A DNA stretch of 17,325 nucleotides, taken from assembly GCA_002387605.1 (NCBI GenBank), contig DGJU01000010.1, positions 3,231-20,555 on the forward strand, given 5' to 3'. The notes beneath the pieces were generated by a model, which did not search any database, was not told the DNA's origin, and saw only the letters and a program-made list of their open reading frames with translations. Every line of letters begins with the position of its first letter. Position 1 is the first letter of the stretch. Below, in pieces: positions 7,185 to 15,209 of this stretch. The stretch comes from Alphaproteobacteria bacterium UBA4588. Lineage in GTDB: Bacteria > Pseudomonadota > Alphaproteobacteria > Puniceispirillales > Puniceispirillaceae. The position numbers and the translations under genes are program-made.

Positions 7185-8159
7185 ATGACAGCTTTCATTC
7201 TCCGCAGGTCACTACAAAGTCTTATCGTGCTCTTTGTTATGTCACTGCTGGTATTCGGCGGCGTAAACATGGTTGGCGATCCTGTCGATATGTTGATTAG
7301 CCCCGAAGCTGACCAAATGGAAATTGACCGCGTTATCCGCGACCTTGGCCTTGACCGCCCCGTTACCGAACAATATTGGTATTTTCTGGTAAACGCCTTT
7401 AAAGGCGAGCTTGGCCGTTCATTTATTTTTGGCGAGCCCGCCTTGAAGCTGATTATTCAGCGCATGCCGGCGACAATGGAGCTTGCCCTATTTTCTCTGT
7501 TACTAGCTGTTGTTTTTGGTATTCCGCTTGGCGTATATGCGGGTCTAAAGCCTGAGGGAAAACTAAGCCGCACAATTATGGCAGGGTCTATTTTAGGATT
7601 TTCGATGCCGACTTTCTGGGTTGGTATTTTATTAATTATGTTCTTTTCAGTTAATCTTGGCTGGTTTCCCTCGACAGGACGAGGCGAGACAGCCACCTAT
7701 TTTGGCATGACGAGTTCTATTTTTACCGCAGACGGATTATCGCATCTATTTTTGCCAGCCTTTAATTTGGCCTTATTTAAATTATCCTCGGTGATCCGCT
7801 TGGCACGCGCCGGAACGCGTGAAGTTATCTTGCAGGATTATATAAAATTTGCCCGTGCAAAAGGCGTTCAGGAGTCACGCGTCATTCGTGTGCATCTGCT
7901 GAAAAACATCATGATTCCGATTGTCACAGTCATTGGCCTTGAATTTGGCTCATTGATTGCCTTTTCGACAGTCACGGAAACAGTCTTTGCCTGGCCGGGT
8001 ATGGGTAAACTCATTATTGACTCAATCTATAATCTCGATAGGCCCATCATTGTTGCCTATCTGATGATCATTGTGCTGATTTTCGTAACGCTAAATCTCG
8101 TGGTTGATATCCTATACTCATTTCTTGATCCGCGTGTCCGGATCAAAGGAGCAAAATAG
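7185..8159 (+). CDS. dppB: Peptide-type ABC transporter permease (DppB family)
   Basis: One of the two inner-membrane permeases of the importer. The 324 residues begin MTAFILRRSLQSLIVLFVMS, the usual DppB/OppB first helix. They contain the extracytoplasmic GDPVDMLISPEA and DLGLDRPVTEQYWYFL, then a five-helix core. The EAA-loop that docks on the ATPase is at about 218-228 (DYIKFARAKGV), followed by VHLLKNIMIPIVTVIGLEFG and ETVFAWPGMGKL. The C-terminus DPRVRI is also typical. The ATG at 7185 has AGGGAA at 7171-7176. It follows a hairpin and abuts the next gene with a one-base overlap, so the downstream genes are translated in train. The gene symbol is given by family, not proven substrate. Confidence 0.93.
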   Translation: MTAFILRRSLQSLIVLFVMSLLVFGGVNMVGDPVDMLISPEADQMEIDRVIRDLGLDRPVTEQYWYFLVNAFKGELGRSFIFGEPALKLIIQRMPATMELALFSLLLAVVFGIPLGVYAGLKPEGKLSRTIMAGSILGFSMPTFWVGILLIMFFSVNLGWFPSTGRGETATYFGMTSSIFTADGLSHLFLPAFNLALFKLSSVIRLARAGTREVILQDYIKFARAKGVQESRVIRVHLLKNIMIPIVTVIGLEFGSLIAFSTVTETVFAWPGMGKLIIDSIYNLDRPIIVAYLMIIVLIFVTLNLVVDILYSFLDPRVRIKGAK

Positions 8160-9073
8160 TGAGCAATGTAACAGACGCAAAGCCACAAGCTACAGCTGTG
8201 CCGGCATCAGGCTTAAAGAAATTCTGGGCGGATTTTTCGGAAAGCCGGTTGGCTCTTTTTGCGCTTGCGGTTTTTTCAACCATTCTCTTCATTGCCCTTT
8301 TTGCGCCGTGGATATCACCAACCAATCCTTATGATTTAGGCAGTGTGGATATTATGAATAGCCGGTTGCCGCCGGGCTCAGAGGATTTTGCTGGCAATGT
8401 CTACTGGCTTGGAACCGACGGTGCTGGCCGTGATATGTTATCTTCGATTTTCTATGGCTTGCGCGTTAGCCTTGGTGTTGGCGCTTTTTCAGGTATCGTT
8501 GCGATGGCTATTGGGGCCACAATCGGCCTTGCGGCTGCTTATTTTGGCGGCCGGCTTGAGACGATTATCATGCGTATCGTTGATATTCAGTTAAGTTTTC
8601 CGTCAATCCTGATGGCGTTAATTATTCTCGCTATTTTTGGGAAGGGTGTTGATAAGACAATCATTGCGCTCGTATTAGTCCAGTGGGCTTATTATGCGCG
8701 AACAGCACGGGCAAGCGCTCTGGTCGAAAAGAACAAAGAATATGTAGAAGCAGCTCAGTGTCTGGCTTTGAGCGATAGGCGCATTATTCTGAGCCATATT
8801 ATGCCAAATTGTCTGGCGCCCATGATTGTTGTTGGCACCTTGCAAACAGCACATGCTATTTCTCTTGAGGCAACATTAAGCTTCCTTGGGCTTGGTCTTC
8901 CTATTACTGAGCCATCACTTGGCCTGCTGATTGGTAATGGGTTTGAATATATGTATACCGGCGATTTCTGGATTAGTATTTTCCCTGGCGTGGCGTTGTT
9001 AATTACCATTGTTTCGATCAATCTTGTCGGCGACCAGCTGCGGGATATTTTTAACCCACGCTTGCAGAAGTGA
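8159..9073 (+). CDS. dppC: Peptide-type ABC transporter permease (DppC family)
   Basis: The second permease, 304 residues, forms the channel with the DppB-type partner. A cytoplasmic N-terminus of about 28 residues leads into the first helix (about 30-52). The DppC signature LGTDGAGRDMLS lies at 84-95, the EAA-loop KEYVEAAQCLALSDRRIILSHIMPN near 193-217, and SLEATLSFLGLG at 235-246. The GTG start at 8159 overlaps the last base of the dppB stop, with AAAGGA at 8145-8150. The usual order B-C-D-F of peptide importers is kept. Nothing in it indicates a particular substrate. Confidence 0.93.
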   Translation: MSNVTDAKPQATAVPASGLKKFWADFSESRLALFALAVFSTILFIALFAPWISPTNPYDLGSVDIMNSRLPPGSEDFAGNVYWLGTDGAGRDMLSSIFYGLRVSLGVGAFSGIVAMAIGATIGLAAAYFGGRLETIIMRIVDIQLSFPSILMALIILAIFGKGVDKTIIALVLVQWAYYARTARASALVEKNKEYVEAAQCLALSDRRIILSHIMPNCLAPMIVVGTLQTAHAISLEATLSFLGLGLPITEPSLGLLIGNGFEYMYTGDFWISIFPGVALLITIVSINLVGDQLRDIFNPRLQK

Positions 9074-10063
9074 GTGGATGCTGTGAAACCTATTCTTCAA
9101 ATCGAAAACCTTCAGACACATTTTTTCACGAAAGCTGGCGTTGTAAAGGCCGTGGATGGTGTCAGCTTTGATATCAACGCTGGCGAAGTTGTCGGGCTTG
9201 TTGGCGAGTCAGGTTCAGGAAAATCAATTACAGGCTTTTCCGTTATGGGACTGGTTGATGCGCCGGGAAAGATTGTTGGCGGGCGTATTATGTTCCAAGG
9301 CGAGGATATTGCTGCCATGTCCCCGCAACAATTACAAAGCCTTCGTGGTAATCGCATCAGTATGATTTTCCAAGATCCTATGATGACGCTTAATCCGGTG
9401 CTGCGTGTGGAAACACAGATGGTTGAAGCCATTAAGGCACATGACAGCATGATTTCAAAAAGTGAGGCGCGTGCGCGTGCAAGAGACGCTCTTGGTCTTG
9501 TCGGCATTTCAGCCCCAGAAGAGCGTATGCGCGCCTATCCGCATCAATTTTCCGGTGGTATGCGGCAACGTGTGTCGATTGCGATTGCGATGTTAAACAG
9601 GCCAGACCTCATCATTGCAGACGAGCCAACAACAGCGCTTGATGTCACAATTCAAGGTCAGGTGATTCACGAAATGCAGCGGTTATGCGAGGTAACAAAA
9701 ACAGCGCTTCTGTGGATAACACATGACCTTGCTGTTGTTGCTGGTATTGCTGACCGTATCTGTGTGATGTATGCCGGCCGTGTGGTTGAACAAGGTCCAA
9801 TTGCGAGCACGATTTCTCAGCCCCTACACCCCTATACACGAGGCTTGATGGGCAGTGTACCAAGCCAGAATAGACGTGGTCAGCCATTGCAACAGATTGA
9901 TGGTATGGTGCCATCTTTGTTGAATCTGCCGTCAGGATGCGCCTTTCAGAACCGGTGTGCGATGGTATCAGACAAGTGTTTATCCGAAATACCAGAACCA
10001 ATAGATGTTGGCGAGCAGCGCCTTGTAAGATGCGTTAATGTTGGTCAGGAGCCTGCATCATGA
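9074..10063 (+). CDS. dppD: Peptide-type ABC transporter ATP-binding protein (DppD family)
   Basis: First of two ATPases that power the importer from the cytoplasmic side. In the 329-residue form, Walker A GESGSGKS is at 44-51, the Q-loop Gln at 100, the signature FSGGMRQRV at 159-167, Walker B LIIADEPT at 179-186 and the switch His217 in THD. The C-terminal oligopeptide/dipeptide extension carries Cys289, 295, 302 and 320, the spacing seen in DppD proteins that hold a [4Fe-4S] cluster. I list the GTG at 9074 that follows the dppC stop directly. The GTG at 9083 is equally plausible and would start with MKPIL, just like the next gene. The gene ends with an ATGA overlap into the second ATPase. 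Confidence 0.94.
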   Translation: MDAVKPILQIENLQTHFFTKAGVVKAVDGVSFDINAGEVVGLVGESGSGKSITGFSVMGLVDAPGKIVGGRIMFQGEDIAAMSPQQLQSLRGNRISMIFQDPMMTLNPVLRVETQMVEAIKAHDSMISKSEARARARDALGLVGISAPEERMRAYPHQFSGGMRQRVSIAIAMLNRPDLIIADEPTTALDVTIQGQVIHEMQRLCEVTKTALLWITHDLAVVAGIADRICVMYAGRVVEQGPIASTISQPLHPYTRGLMGSVPSQNRRGQPLQQIDGMVPSLLNLPSGCAFQNRCAMVSDKCLSEIPEPIDVGEQRLVRCVNVGQEPAS

Positions 10064-11049
10064 AACCTATTCTGACAGTCTCGAACCTATCCAAAGATTT
10101 TACCAAACCACTCGACCTCATTGCCAAGCTGCTGAATAAGGTAGGGCAGGATAATAAAGAAGAAGTTGTTCATGCCGTGGATGATGTCTCTTTTGCCGTG
10201 CAGCGCGGCGAGATTGTAGGCATTGTTGGCGAGTCAGGATGTGGTAAGTCAACGCTTGGCCGGATGGTCGCAGGCATTCTGTCTCCAACAAGTGGTTCGG
10301 TAGAGTTTGATGCTGAGCAGACCAAAGCATCTGATCTGCCGCAAGCCCTGCAGACGCAGATGATTTTTCAGGATCCGTTCTCATCGCTCAATCCGCGCAA
10401 ACGGGTGATTGATATTATTACCGAAGCCCCAATCTTTCACGGATTGATTGCCCGCAAGCAGAAGAATGAATTTGCGGCTGAAATGCTGCAACGTGTTGGC
10501 CTTGACTCCGATACCTTGCAGCGTTACCCGCATCAGTTCTCAGGCGGCCAGCGTCAGCGTATTGGGATTGCCCGGGCTCTTGCTGTATCGCCAGAATTGC
10601 TGGTGTGTGACGAGTCAATTGCGGCTCTTGATGTCTCCATTCAGGCACAGATTATTAATTTGTTTGTAAGGTTGCGCGATGAGTTCACGCTAACATATCT
10701 ATTTATCAGCCATGATATCGGGGTCATTGAACATATCTCTGACCGGGTGATAGTGATGTATCTCGGTCGTATTGTTGAGACAGCGCCGATCAGCAGTTTT
10801 TTGCAGACACCAAATCATCCCTATACTAAAGCCCTTCTGGCGGGTGTGCCGCGACTTGAAGTTGGCAAACGTGAATATGAGCCTGTTTCAGGAGAAATCC
10901 CGTCACCACTTGATCCCCCAACAGGGTGTCATTTTCATCCGCGCTGCCCGTTTGCAAGCGAGCGGTGCCAGAGAGAAGCTCCACTACTTCGCGAGCTATC
11001 AGCCGGTCATTTTTCGGCCTGCCATCTTAATGATGAGGCTCAGCCCTAG
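10060..11049 (+). CDS. dppF: Peptide-type ABC transporter ATP-binding protein (DppF family)
   Basis: Second ATPase of the importer, 329 residues. Walker A GESGCGKS is at 57-64, Q-loop Gln104, signature FSGGQRQRI at 160-168, Walker B LLVCDESI at 180-187 (Ser in place of the commoner Pro after DE) and switch His218 in SHD. The C-terminal extension has Cys290, 296, 303 and 321, the same x5-x6-x17 spacing as the partner ATPase. The loop between beta strands at the N-terminus is longer than in the partner (residues 15-37), as is usual for DppF/OppF. The ATG start lies in an ATGA overlap, with AGGAG at 10047-10051. It is last in the operon, and its stop is three bases from the convergent carbamoylase gene. 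Confidence 0.95.
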   Translation: MKPILTVSNLSKDFTKPLDLIAKLLNKVGQDNKEEVVHAVDDVSFAVQRGEIVGIVGESGCGKSTLGRMVAGILSPTSGSVEFDAEQTKASDLPQALQTQMIFQDPFSSLNPRKRVIDIITEAPIFHGLIARKQKNEFAAEMLQRVGLDSDTLQRYPHQFSGGQRQRIGIARALAVSPELLVCDESIAALDVSIQAQIINLFVRLRDEFTLTYLFISHDIGVIEHISDRVIVMYLGRIVETAPISSFLQTPNHPYTKALLAGVPRLEVGKREYEPVSGEIPSPLDPPTGCHFHPRCPFASERCQREAPLLRELSAGHFSACHLNDEAQP

Positions 11050-11062
11050 GGGCTATTTAGCC
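11037..11062. terminator. Weak two-part hairpin at the dppF/carbamoylase convergence
   Basis: AGCCC (11042-11046) and GGGCT (11050-11054) enclose the dppF stop codon as the loop. They are flanked by GGCT (11037-11040) and AGCC (11059-11062), which also pair. It is symmetric enough to act on both strands, but no T-run follows on either, so termination is uncertain. Confidence 0.3.
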
Positions 11063-12333
11063 ACCTGCTCGGCAAGTGATAGGATGCTGCGTATTATGAC
11101 AGCAGCGCCTTTGGCGATAGCATCAGAGCTGGTTAATTCTTCAGCGCAGTGACTAAGCCCGTCAACGCATGGGATGAAAATCATGGCAGCCGGCGCAAAC
11201 CGTGATAGGTGGGCGCTGTCATGACCTGCCCCACTTGCAAGCGGGGTATGTGACAAGCTCAAAGCCTGTGCCTGTTCTGTGATAATAGACTGAAGGCTGC
11301 TATCCATTGGCGCGATTTCGGCAGTCGCAAGAAGCGCTAAGTCGATATCACATCCAGTTTTCTGCCGGGCCTCATCCAGAGCATCTGCCAGACTGGCAAG
11401 GAATTCGGATTTAGCCTCGTTACTCGCAGACCTTACATCAAGTATCATTTCTACCTGGCCAGGGATAATGGTCGCGCCATTTGGCAGCACATCAAGCTTG
11501 CCAATGGTAGCAACAAAATGCTGGTTGGAGCGGCTGGCAATATCATGTGCTAACATGCTTACCTGCTGAATAATGCCACTAGCGCAGACAAGGGCATCTT
11601 TTCTGCCATGCATTGGCGTGGTGCCGCTATGCCCCACTGCGCCGGTCATTGAGATGGCATAGCGGTCAATCGCCGGCAGAGCCGTTACAACACCAATATC
11701 TATATCGGCATCATAGAGTGAACGCGCTTGTTCAATATGTAACTCAAAGCAGGCGAGGATATTAGCGGCATCCGGCCGAGCGCCCGATGGCGGCATGCCG
11801 GACCCGCCACATGCTGCGATTTCTTCGCCAAGAATACGCCCAGTCTCATCGCGTCGCGCCAGCATTTCAGCATTAAGGAGGCCCGCCATATGACGACTAC
11901 CCAAACAAGATGTGCCCCATAGATTAAGCTCTTCGCCCAGAAAATCTGCTACCTCCAGCGTGAAGGGAAGCGTGATCTGATGTGCATTCAGATAATGGAC
12001 AACTTCCATTGCCGTAATGACGCCAGCAATGCCATCATAGCGCCCACCAGCGGGCACGGTATCAATGTGCGAGCCAATAATAACTGTCTGCGGCGCCGTA
12101 GCCTGCGCGCCAGCCTGCCGCCTGCCAATGAGATTGCCGCCAGCATCACTATGGCATTCAAGGCCGAGAGCCTGAAATTCATCTGATAACCATGCGCGCG
12201 CTGCATGATATTCTTTGCTAAAGACAAGCCGCGTATAAGGCCTGTCAGCTTCGGTAAATGAAGCAAGCTTTTCATTATAGTGAGTGATACGGTCTGCATC
12301 GCTATAGATTTGATAGGCAGGAGATACTGTCAT
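11053..12333 (-). CDS. Zn-dependent amidohydrolase, hydantoinase/carbamoylase family (HyuC/AllC-like)
   Basis: A 426-residue M20-type hydrolase of the family containing N-carbamoyl-amino-acid hydrolases, beta-ureidopropionase and allantoate amidohydrolase; all cut a C-N bond in an amide or ureido group. Probable metal ligands are His89 (GSHIDTVP), Asp100 (GGRYDGIAGV), Glu134/135 (FLGEE), His199 (FELHIEQ) and His395 (DGLSHCAEE). The dimerisation-domain block GAVGHSGTTPM is at 230-240, and SGAGHDSAHL at 367-376. The FLGEELNLWGTSCLGS block differs from the EEGSRF-type block of AllC, so allantoate is not the likeliest substrate. An N-carbamoyl or related N-substituted amino acid is a fair guess. 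The ATG at 12333 has a GAGG only four bases away, a short spacing. It is convergent with dppF and divergent from the HipO-like gene. Confidence 0.85.
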   Translation of the reverse strand: MTVSPAYQIYSDADRITHYNEKLASFTEADRPYTRLVFSKEYHAARAWLSDEFQALGLECHSDAGGNLIGRRQAGAQATAPQTVIIGSHIDTVPAGGRYDGIAGVITAMEVVHYLNAHQITLPFTLEVADFLGEELNLWGTSCLGSRHMAGLLNAEMLARRDETGRILGEEIAACGGSGMPPSGARPDAANILACFELHIEQARSLYDADIDIGVVTALPAIDRYAISMTGAVGHSGTTPMHGRKDALVCASGIIQQVSMLAHDIASRSNQHFVATIGKLDVLPNGATIIPGQVEMILDVRSASNEAKSEFLASLADALDEARQKTGCDIDLALLATAEIAPMDSSLQSIITEQAQALSLSHTPLASGAGHDSAHLSRFAPAAMIFIPCVDGLSHCAEELTSSDAIAKGAAVIIRSILSLAEQVAK

Positions 12334-12360
12334 AGGGCCTCACAAATGTCACAAGACGCG

Positions 12361-12413
12361 GCCATGAGAGTGCTAAAGTCATGGCGATTTCCTGCCATTA
12401 CCAAAGCAGCACT
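12361..12413. promoter_or_regulatory. Nested dyads in the divergent hydrolase intergenic region, candidate operator
   Basis: GCCATGA (12361-12367) and TCATGGC (12379-12385) are a perfect inverted pair 11 bases apart. ATGGC (12381-12385) and GCCAT (12394-12398) form a second pair. AGTGCT (12369-12374) and AGCACT (12408-12413) form a third, centred within two bases of the second. They lie between two divergent amidohydrolase genes, where a shared regulator would bind. Operator function is inferred. Confidence 0.4.
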
Positions 12414-12491
12414 TGAATTAGTTTTCTGTGGCTGTCTATTATGAAAGATGGCACGAAACCGGAACAACTTCCATATCGGATGGGTAAAAAA

Positions 12492-13655
12492 ATGAATTTG
12501 ATAAAATCAATAGTCGATAACCAAGATGACCTTATGTCATGGCGTCAGCACCTGCATCAGAATCCTGAAATAGCCTATGAAGAAAAAGATACATCTGATT
12601 TTGTTGCCGCCAAGCTTGAAAGCTTTGGCATTGAGGTTCATCGCGGATTTGGGGGTACTGGGCTGGTTGGGGTCATTCAGGGCAACCAGCCAGGCGACAA
12701 GGCTGTTGGATTGCGCGCAGATATGGATGCGCTGCCCATGCCGGAGCAAACCAACCTGCCTTATGCCTCGCAGCGTGATGGCCGGATGCATGCCTGTGGC
12801 CATGATGGCCATACAACAATGCTGCTAGGGGCAGCACAGCATCTTGCAGCTACGCGCGATTTTCCGGGCACTGTCTATGTTATTTTTCAGCCAGCTGAAG
12901 AAGGCGGAAACGCCGGTGCACGCTCGATGATTAATGATGGTCTGTTTGAGAAATTCAAAATGGACTCAGTCTGGGGTATGCATAACTGGCCAGGCCTTGA
13001 GGTTGGCCGCGCGGTTGCTCATACCGGCGCTGCTATGGCAGGGGCAGATATTTTTATCCTGACCATTGATGGCAAGGGTGGTCATGCAGCTATGCCCCAG
13101 CAATCAAAAGATCCTGTGGTCGCGGCGGGCATGACAATTATGGCCTTGCAAACGCTTATATCACGGCGGCTGGACCCGTTTGATCAGGCGGTTATTTCTC
13201 TTACCCGTCTTGATGCAGGCAGTGCCTATAATGTCATCCCGTCAACCGCGACTGTTGGCGGTACCTTGCGGACTATGAAATCAGAAACACGCGCGCAAAT
13301 GCTAGCAGAAATCGAACAGGTTGCCTCACAAGCAGCCTCAACCCTTGGATGCACAGTGTCTATGGAACTGCGCCCAGGCTACCCGCCAACAATAAATCAT
13401 GCCGCAGATGCGTTATTTGCGCGTGATGTTATTGGCGATGTTCTGGGTGATAATGGCGTTGATACCAGCCTGACACCCGTCATGGGAGCAGAAGATTTTT
13501 CATTCATGCTGCAACAGAAAGCTGGCGCCTATATCTGGCTTGGGGCTGGAACGGATTCAGAATTCCTGCATAGCCCTCATTTTGACTTTAATGATGACTT
13601 ATTGCCAATCGGTGCCAGCCTCTGGGTTAAGCTTGTAGAAGCCAAGCTTGCCTAA
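12492..13655 (+). CDS. M20D amidohydrolase, hippurate/N-acyl-amino-acid hydrolase (HipO-like)
   Basis: A 387-residue cytoplasmic metal-dependent amidase of the family that cuts N-acyl-amino acids (hippurate, N-acetyl or IAA-amino-acid conjugates). It opens with WRQHLHQNPEIAYEE (17-31). Ligand motifs are ACGHDGHT (Cys102, His104), PAEEGG (Glu136, Glu137), MHNWPG (His164) and FLHSPHFDFND (His360). The dimerisation domain has GKGGHAAMP near 194-202, and the lid region has NVIPSTATVGGTLR. I chose ATG 12492 because the product then has the family's usual length and begins just before the first helix; GGATGGG (12478-12484) lies upstream. The in-frame ATG at 12441 has no ribosome binding site. Its stop overlaps that of the convergent AbgB-like gene by three bases. 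Confidence 0.88.
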   Translation: MNLIKSIVDNQDDLMSWRQHLHQNPEIAYEEKDTSDFVAAKLESFGIEVHRGFGGTGLVGVIQGNQPGDKAVGLRADMDALPMPEQTNLPYASQRDGRMHACGHDGHTTMLLGAAQHLAATRDFPGTVYVIFQPAEEGGNAGARSMINDGLFEKFKMDSVWGMHNWPGLEVGRAVAHTGAAMAGADIFILTIDGKGGHAAMPQQSKDPVVAAGMTIMALQTLISRRLDPFDQAVISLTRLDAGSAYNVIPSTATVGGTLRTMKSETRAQMLAEIEQVASQAASTLGCTVSMELRPGYPPTINHAADALFARDVIGDVLGDNGVDTSLTPVMGAEDFSFMLQQKAGAYIWLGAGTDSEFLHSPHFDFNDDLLPIGASLWVKLVEAKLA

Positions 13656-15082
13656 TTCGGCTTTGCTACTACCGGTGGGCTCACCTCGGCTGGGATAGGG
13701 CAATGATAGGGTGTCTCGCGAAGCCGGTCTTCATGTATTTTGCGGGCGGCAGCCAATCTCTCCGGTGATTTGATTAAGGAGACGGCGGTTGCTGCCATTA
13801 CTTTGGCGGCATGCACCATGCCTTTGTGAGCTGCCGGTACCTTGCCTTGGGCAACTGTCTGCCATGTATGGAATGGCGTGCCAACAGCGCAAGTGGCAAC
13901 ACGCGCCTGAACAGTTGGAACAACCCAGCTAACATCACCCACGTCAGTTGAGCCTTCGCCGCCCTCACCGTGTCTATCAAGAGGCGCAACAAAATCACAT
14001 AGGGGCATATCAGCAGGTGTTTTTACGCCGATGCGCTGGAAGCTTGCAGCAATATCTTCTTTAGATAATGATTGTCTGATTTCATCTGCAAACTGATTAT
14101 CCTCTGCATCAAAGGTTACCGGACCCAACTTATCAAATTCCTGCTGCATAGCCTCTTCAAGGGGGCGGTTGCCAACAAGATTTGAGACGCCTGAATAGAC
14201 ACTAAATTCCATAGTTGTCCCTGTCATCAGTGCGGCGCCATCGGCAATTTTTTTCACACGCTCGACAAGATCGCGCAATGTATCAAGGTCAGAGGCGCGT
14301 ATTAGCTGCCGGACGGTTGCGATGGACTGAACCACGTTTGGTGCAGCACCGCCAACATCAAGATAGGCATAATGAACACGCGCAGAATCAGGCATATGCT
14401 CACGCATATAATTAACGCCGATATTCATCAATTCAGCAGCATCTAGCGCACTGCGACCAAGGTGGGGGGCTGCTGCGGCATGGGCAGCCTTACCATGAAA
14501 GGTAAAATCAACCCGCGAATTCGCCAGTGAGACGCCATGCTGAACCGCATTGAAAGTTGAGGGATGCCAGCAGATTGCGGCATCAACATCATCAAAAAGA
14601 CCGTCGCGTGCCATATATGTCTTGGCGGCGCCGCCTTCTTCTGCTGGACATCCATAATAGCGCACCCGCGCTTTGATATTATTTTCAGCCAGCCAGTCTT
14701 TTACCGCGCTGGCCGCTAATAATGAGGCTGCACCCAGTAAATTATGGCCGCATCCATGACCGTGTCCGCCCGGCTCAATGGGGCTATGTTGGGCAACGCC
14801 CGGCTGTTGGCTGAGGCCCGGCAGGGCATCAAATTCACCCATGATAGCAATCAGCGGGCCTTCATCGCCAGCATCCCCTGCATCGCCGGTGACGGCTGTT
14901 GGCATGCCGCAGGCACCCTCAGTTACGGAAAACCCTTCATCGTAGAGAGCTTTGATATGTTCTGCAACGGAATCAAATTCTGTATAGAGCGTCTCTGGTG
15001 TATCAAATACCCGGTCGGCTAGCTCAATAAATATATCTTTCTTTTTATCTACTAAGTCCCAAATTTGTTCTTCATTTTGCAT
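13652..15082 (-). CDS. M20D amidohydrolase, AbgB-like (aminobenzoyl-glutamate hydrolase type)
   Basis: A 476-residue metal-dependent amidohydrolase close in length and layout to AbgB, the B subunit of p-aminobenzoyl-glutamate hydrolase. Motifs seen are GEFDALPGL (82-90), HGHGCGHNLLG with Cys111 and His113, CPAEEGG with Glu148/149, CWHPS with His173, GKAAHAAAAPHLGRSALDA in the dimerisation domain, and GTPFHTWQTVAQG (401-413) near the C-terminus. No AbgA partner or AbgT transporter is adjacent, so single-subunit action on another N-acyl or aminoacyl substrate (IAA-amino-acid-like or dipeptide) is as likely. I chose ATG 15082 because CGGAGA lies about 10 bases upstream; a TTG at 15100 in frame would overlap that site. 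The ATG is preceded by a 29-base leader and then a strong dyad. Confidence 0.85.
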   Translation of the reverse strand: MQNEEQIWDLVDKKKDIFIELADRVFDTPETLYTEFDSVAEHIKALYDEGFSVTEGACGMPTAVTGDAGDAGDEGPLIAIMGEFDALPGLSQQPGVAQHSPIEPGGHGHGCGHNLLGAASLLAASAVKDWLAENNIKARVRYYGCPAEEGGAAKTYMARDGLFDDVDAAICWHPSTFNAVQHGVSLANSRVDFTFHGKAAHAAAAPHLGRSALDAAELMNIGVNYMREHMPDSARVHYAYLDVGGAAPNVVQSIATVRQLIRASDLDTLRDLVERVKKIADGAALMTGTTMEFSVYSGVSNLVGNRPLEEAMQQEFDKLGPVTFDAEDNQFADEIRQSLSKEDIAASFQRIGVKTPADMPLCDFVAPLDRHGEGGEGSTDVGDVSWVVPTVQARVATCAVGTPFHTWQTVAQGKVPAAHKGMVHAAKVMAATAVSLIKSPERLAAARKIHEDRLRETPYHCPIPAEVSPPVVAKPN

Positions 15083-15111
15083 GTTCCGGTTTCTCCGCAA
15101 AAGATTCTCGC

Positions 15112-15164
15112 TGTCTCAGAAATGAGACAAATAACTATCTTGATGATGCTGATACAAATAACTA
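15112..15164. promoter_or_regulatory. Inverted repeat plus 11-bp direct repeats upstream of the AbgB-like gene
   Basis: TGTCTCA (15112-15118), GAAA, TGAGACA (15123-15129) is a perfect 7-bp inverted repeat with a four-base centre, 29 bases before the AbgB-like start. ACAAATAACTA occurs twice, at 15127-15137 and 15154-15164, 27 bases apart. A loose minus-strand promoter lies across them (TTGTAT then TTATTT, spacer 17). The arrangement looks like a repressor site placed over or just after a start of transcription. Confidence 0.4.
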
Positions 15165-15209
15165 CATCATGCAAACTGATAATGAATTTAGGGCCTGAAA
15201 ATACAAATA

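Noticed and set aside
11053..12333. Calling the carbamoylase-like gene allantoate amidohydrolase (allC)
   Set aside because: The second ligand block is FLGEELNLWG rather than the AllC-type EEGSRF, and no purine or allantoin genes are nearby.
12441..12491. Earlier ATG starts (12441, 12480) for the HipO-like gene
   Set aside because: No ribosome binding site precedes 12441, and the added residues have no counterpart in the family.
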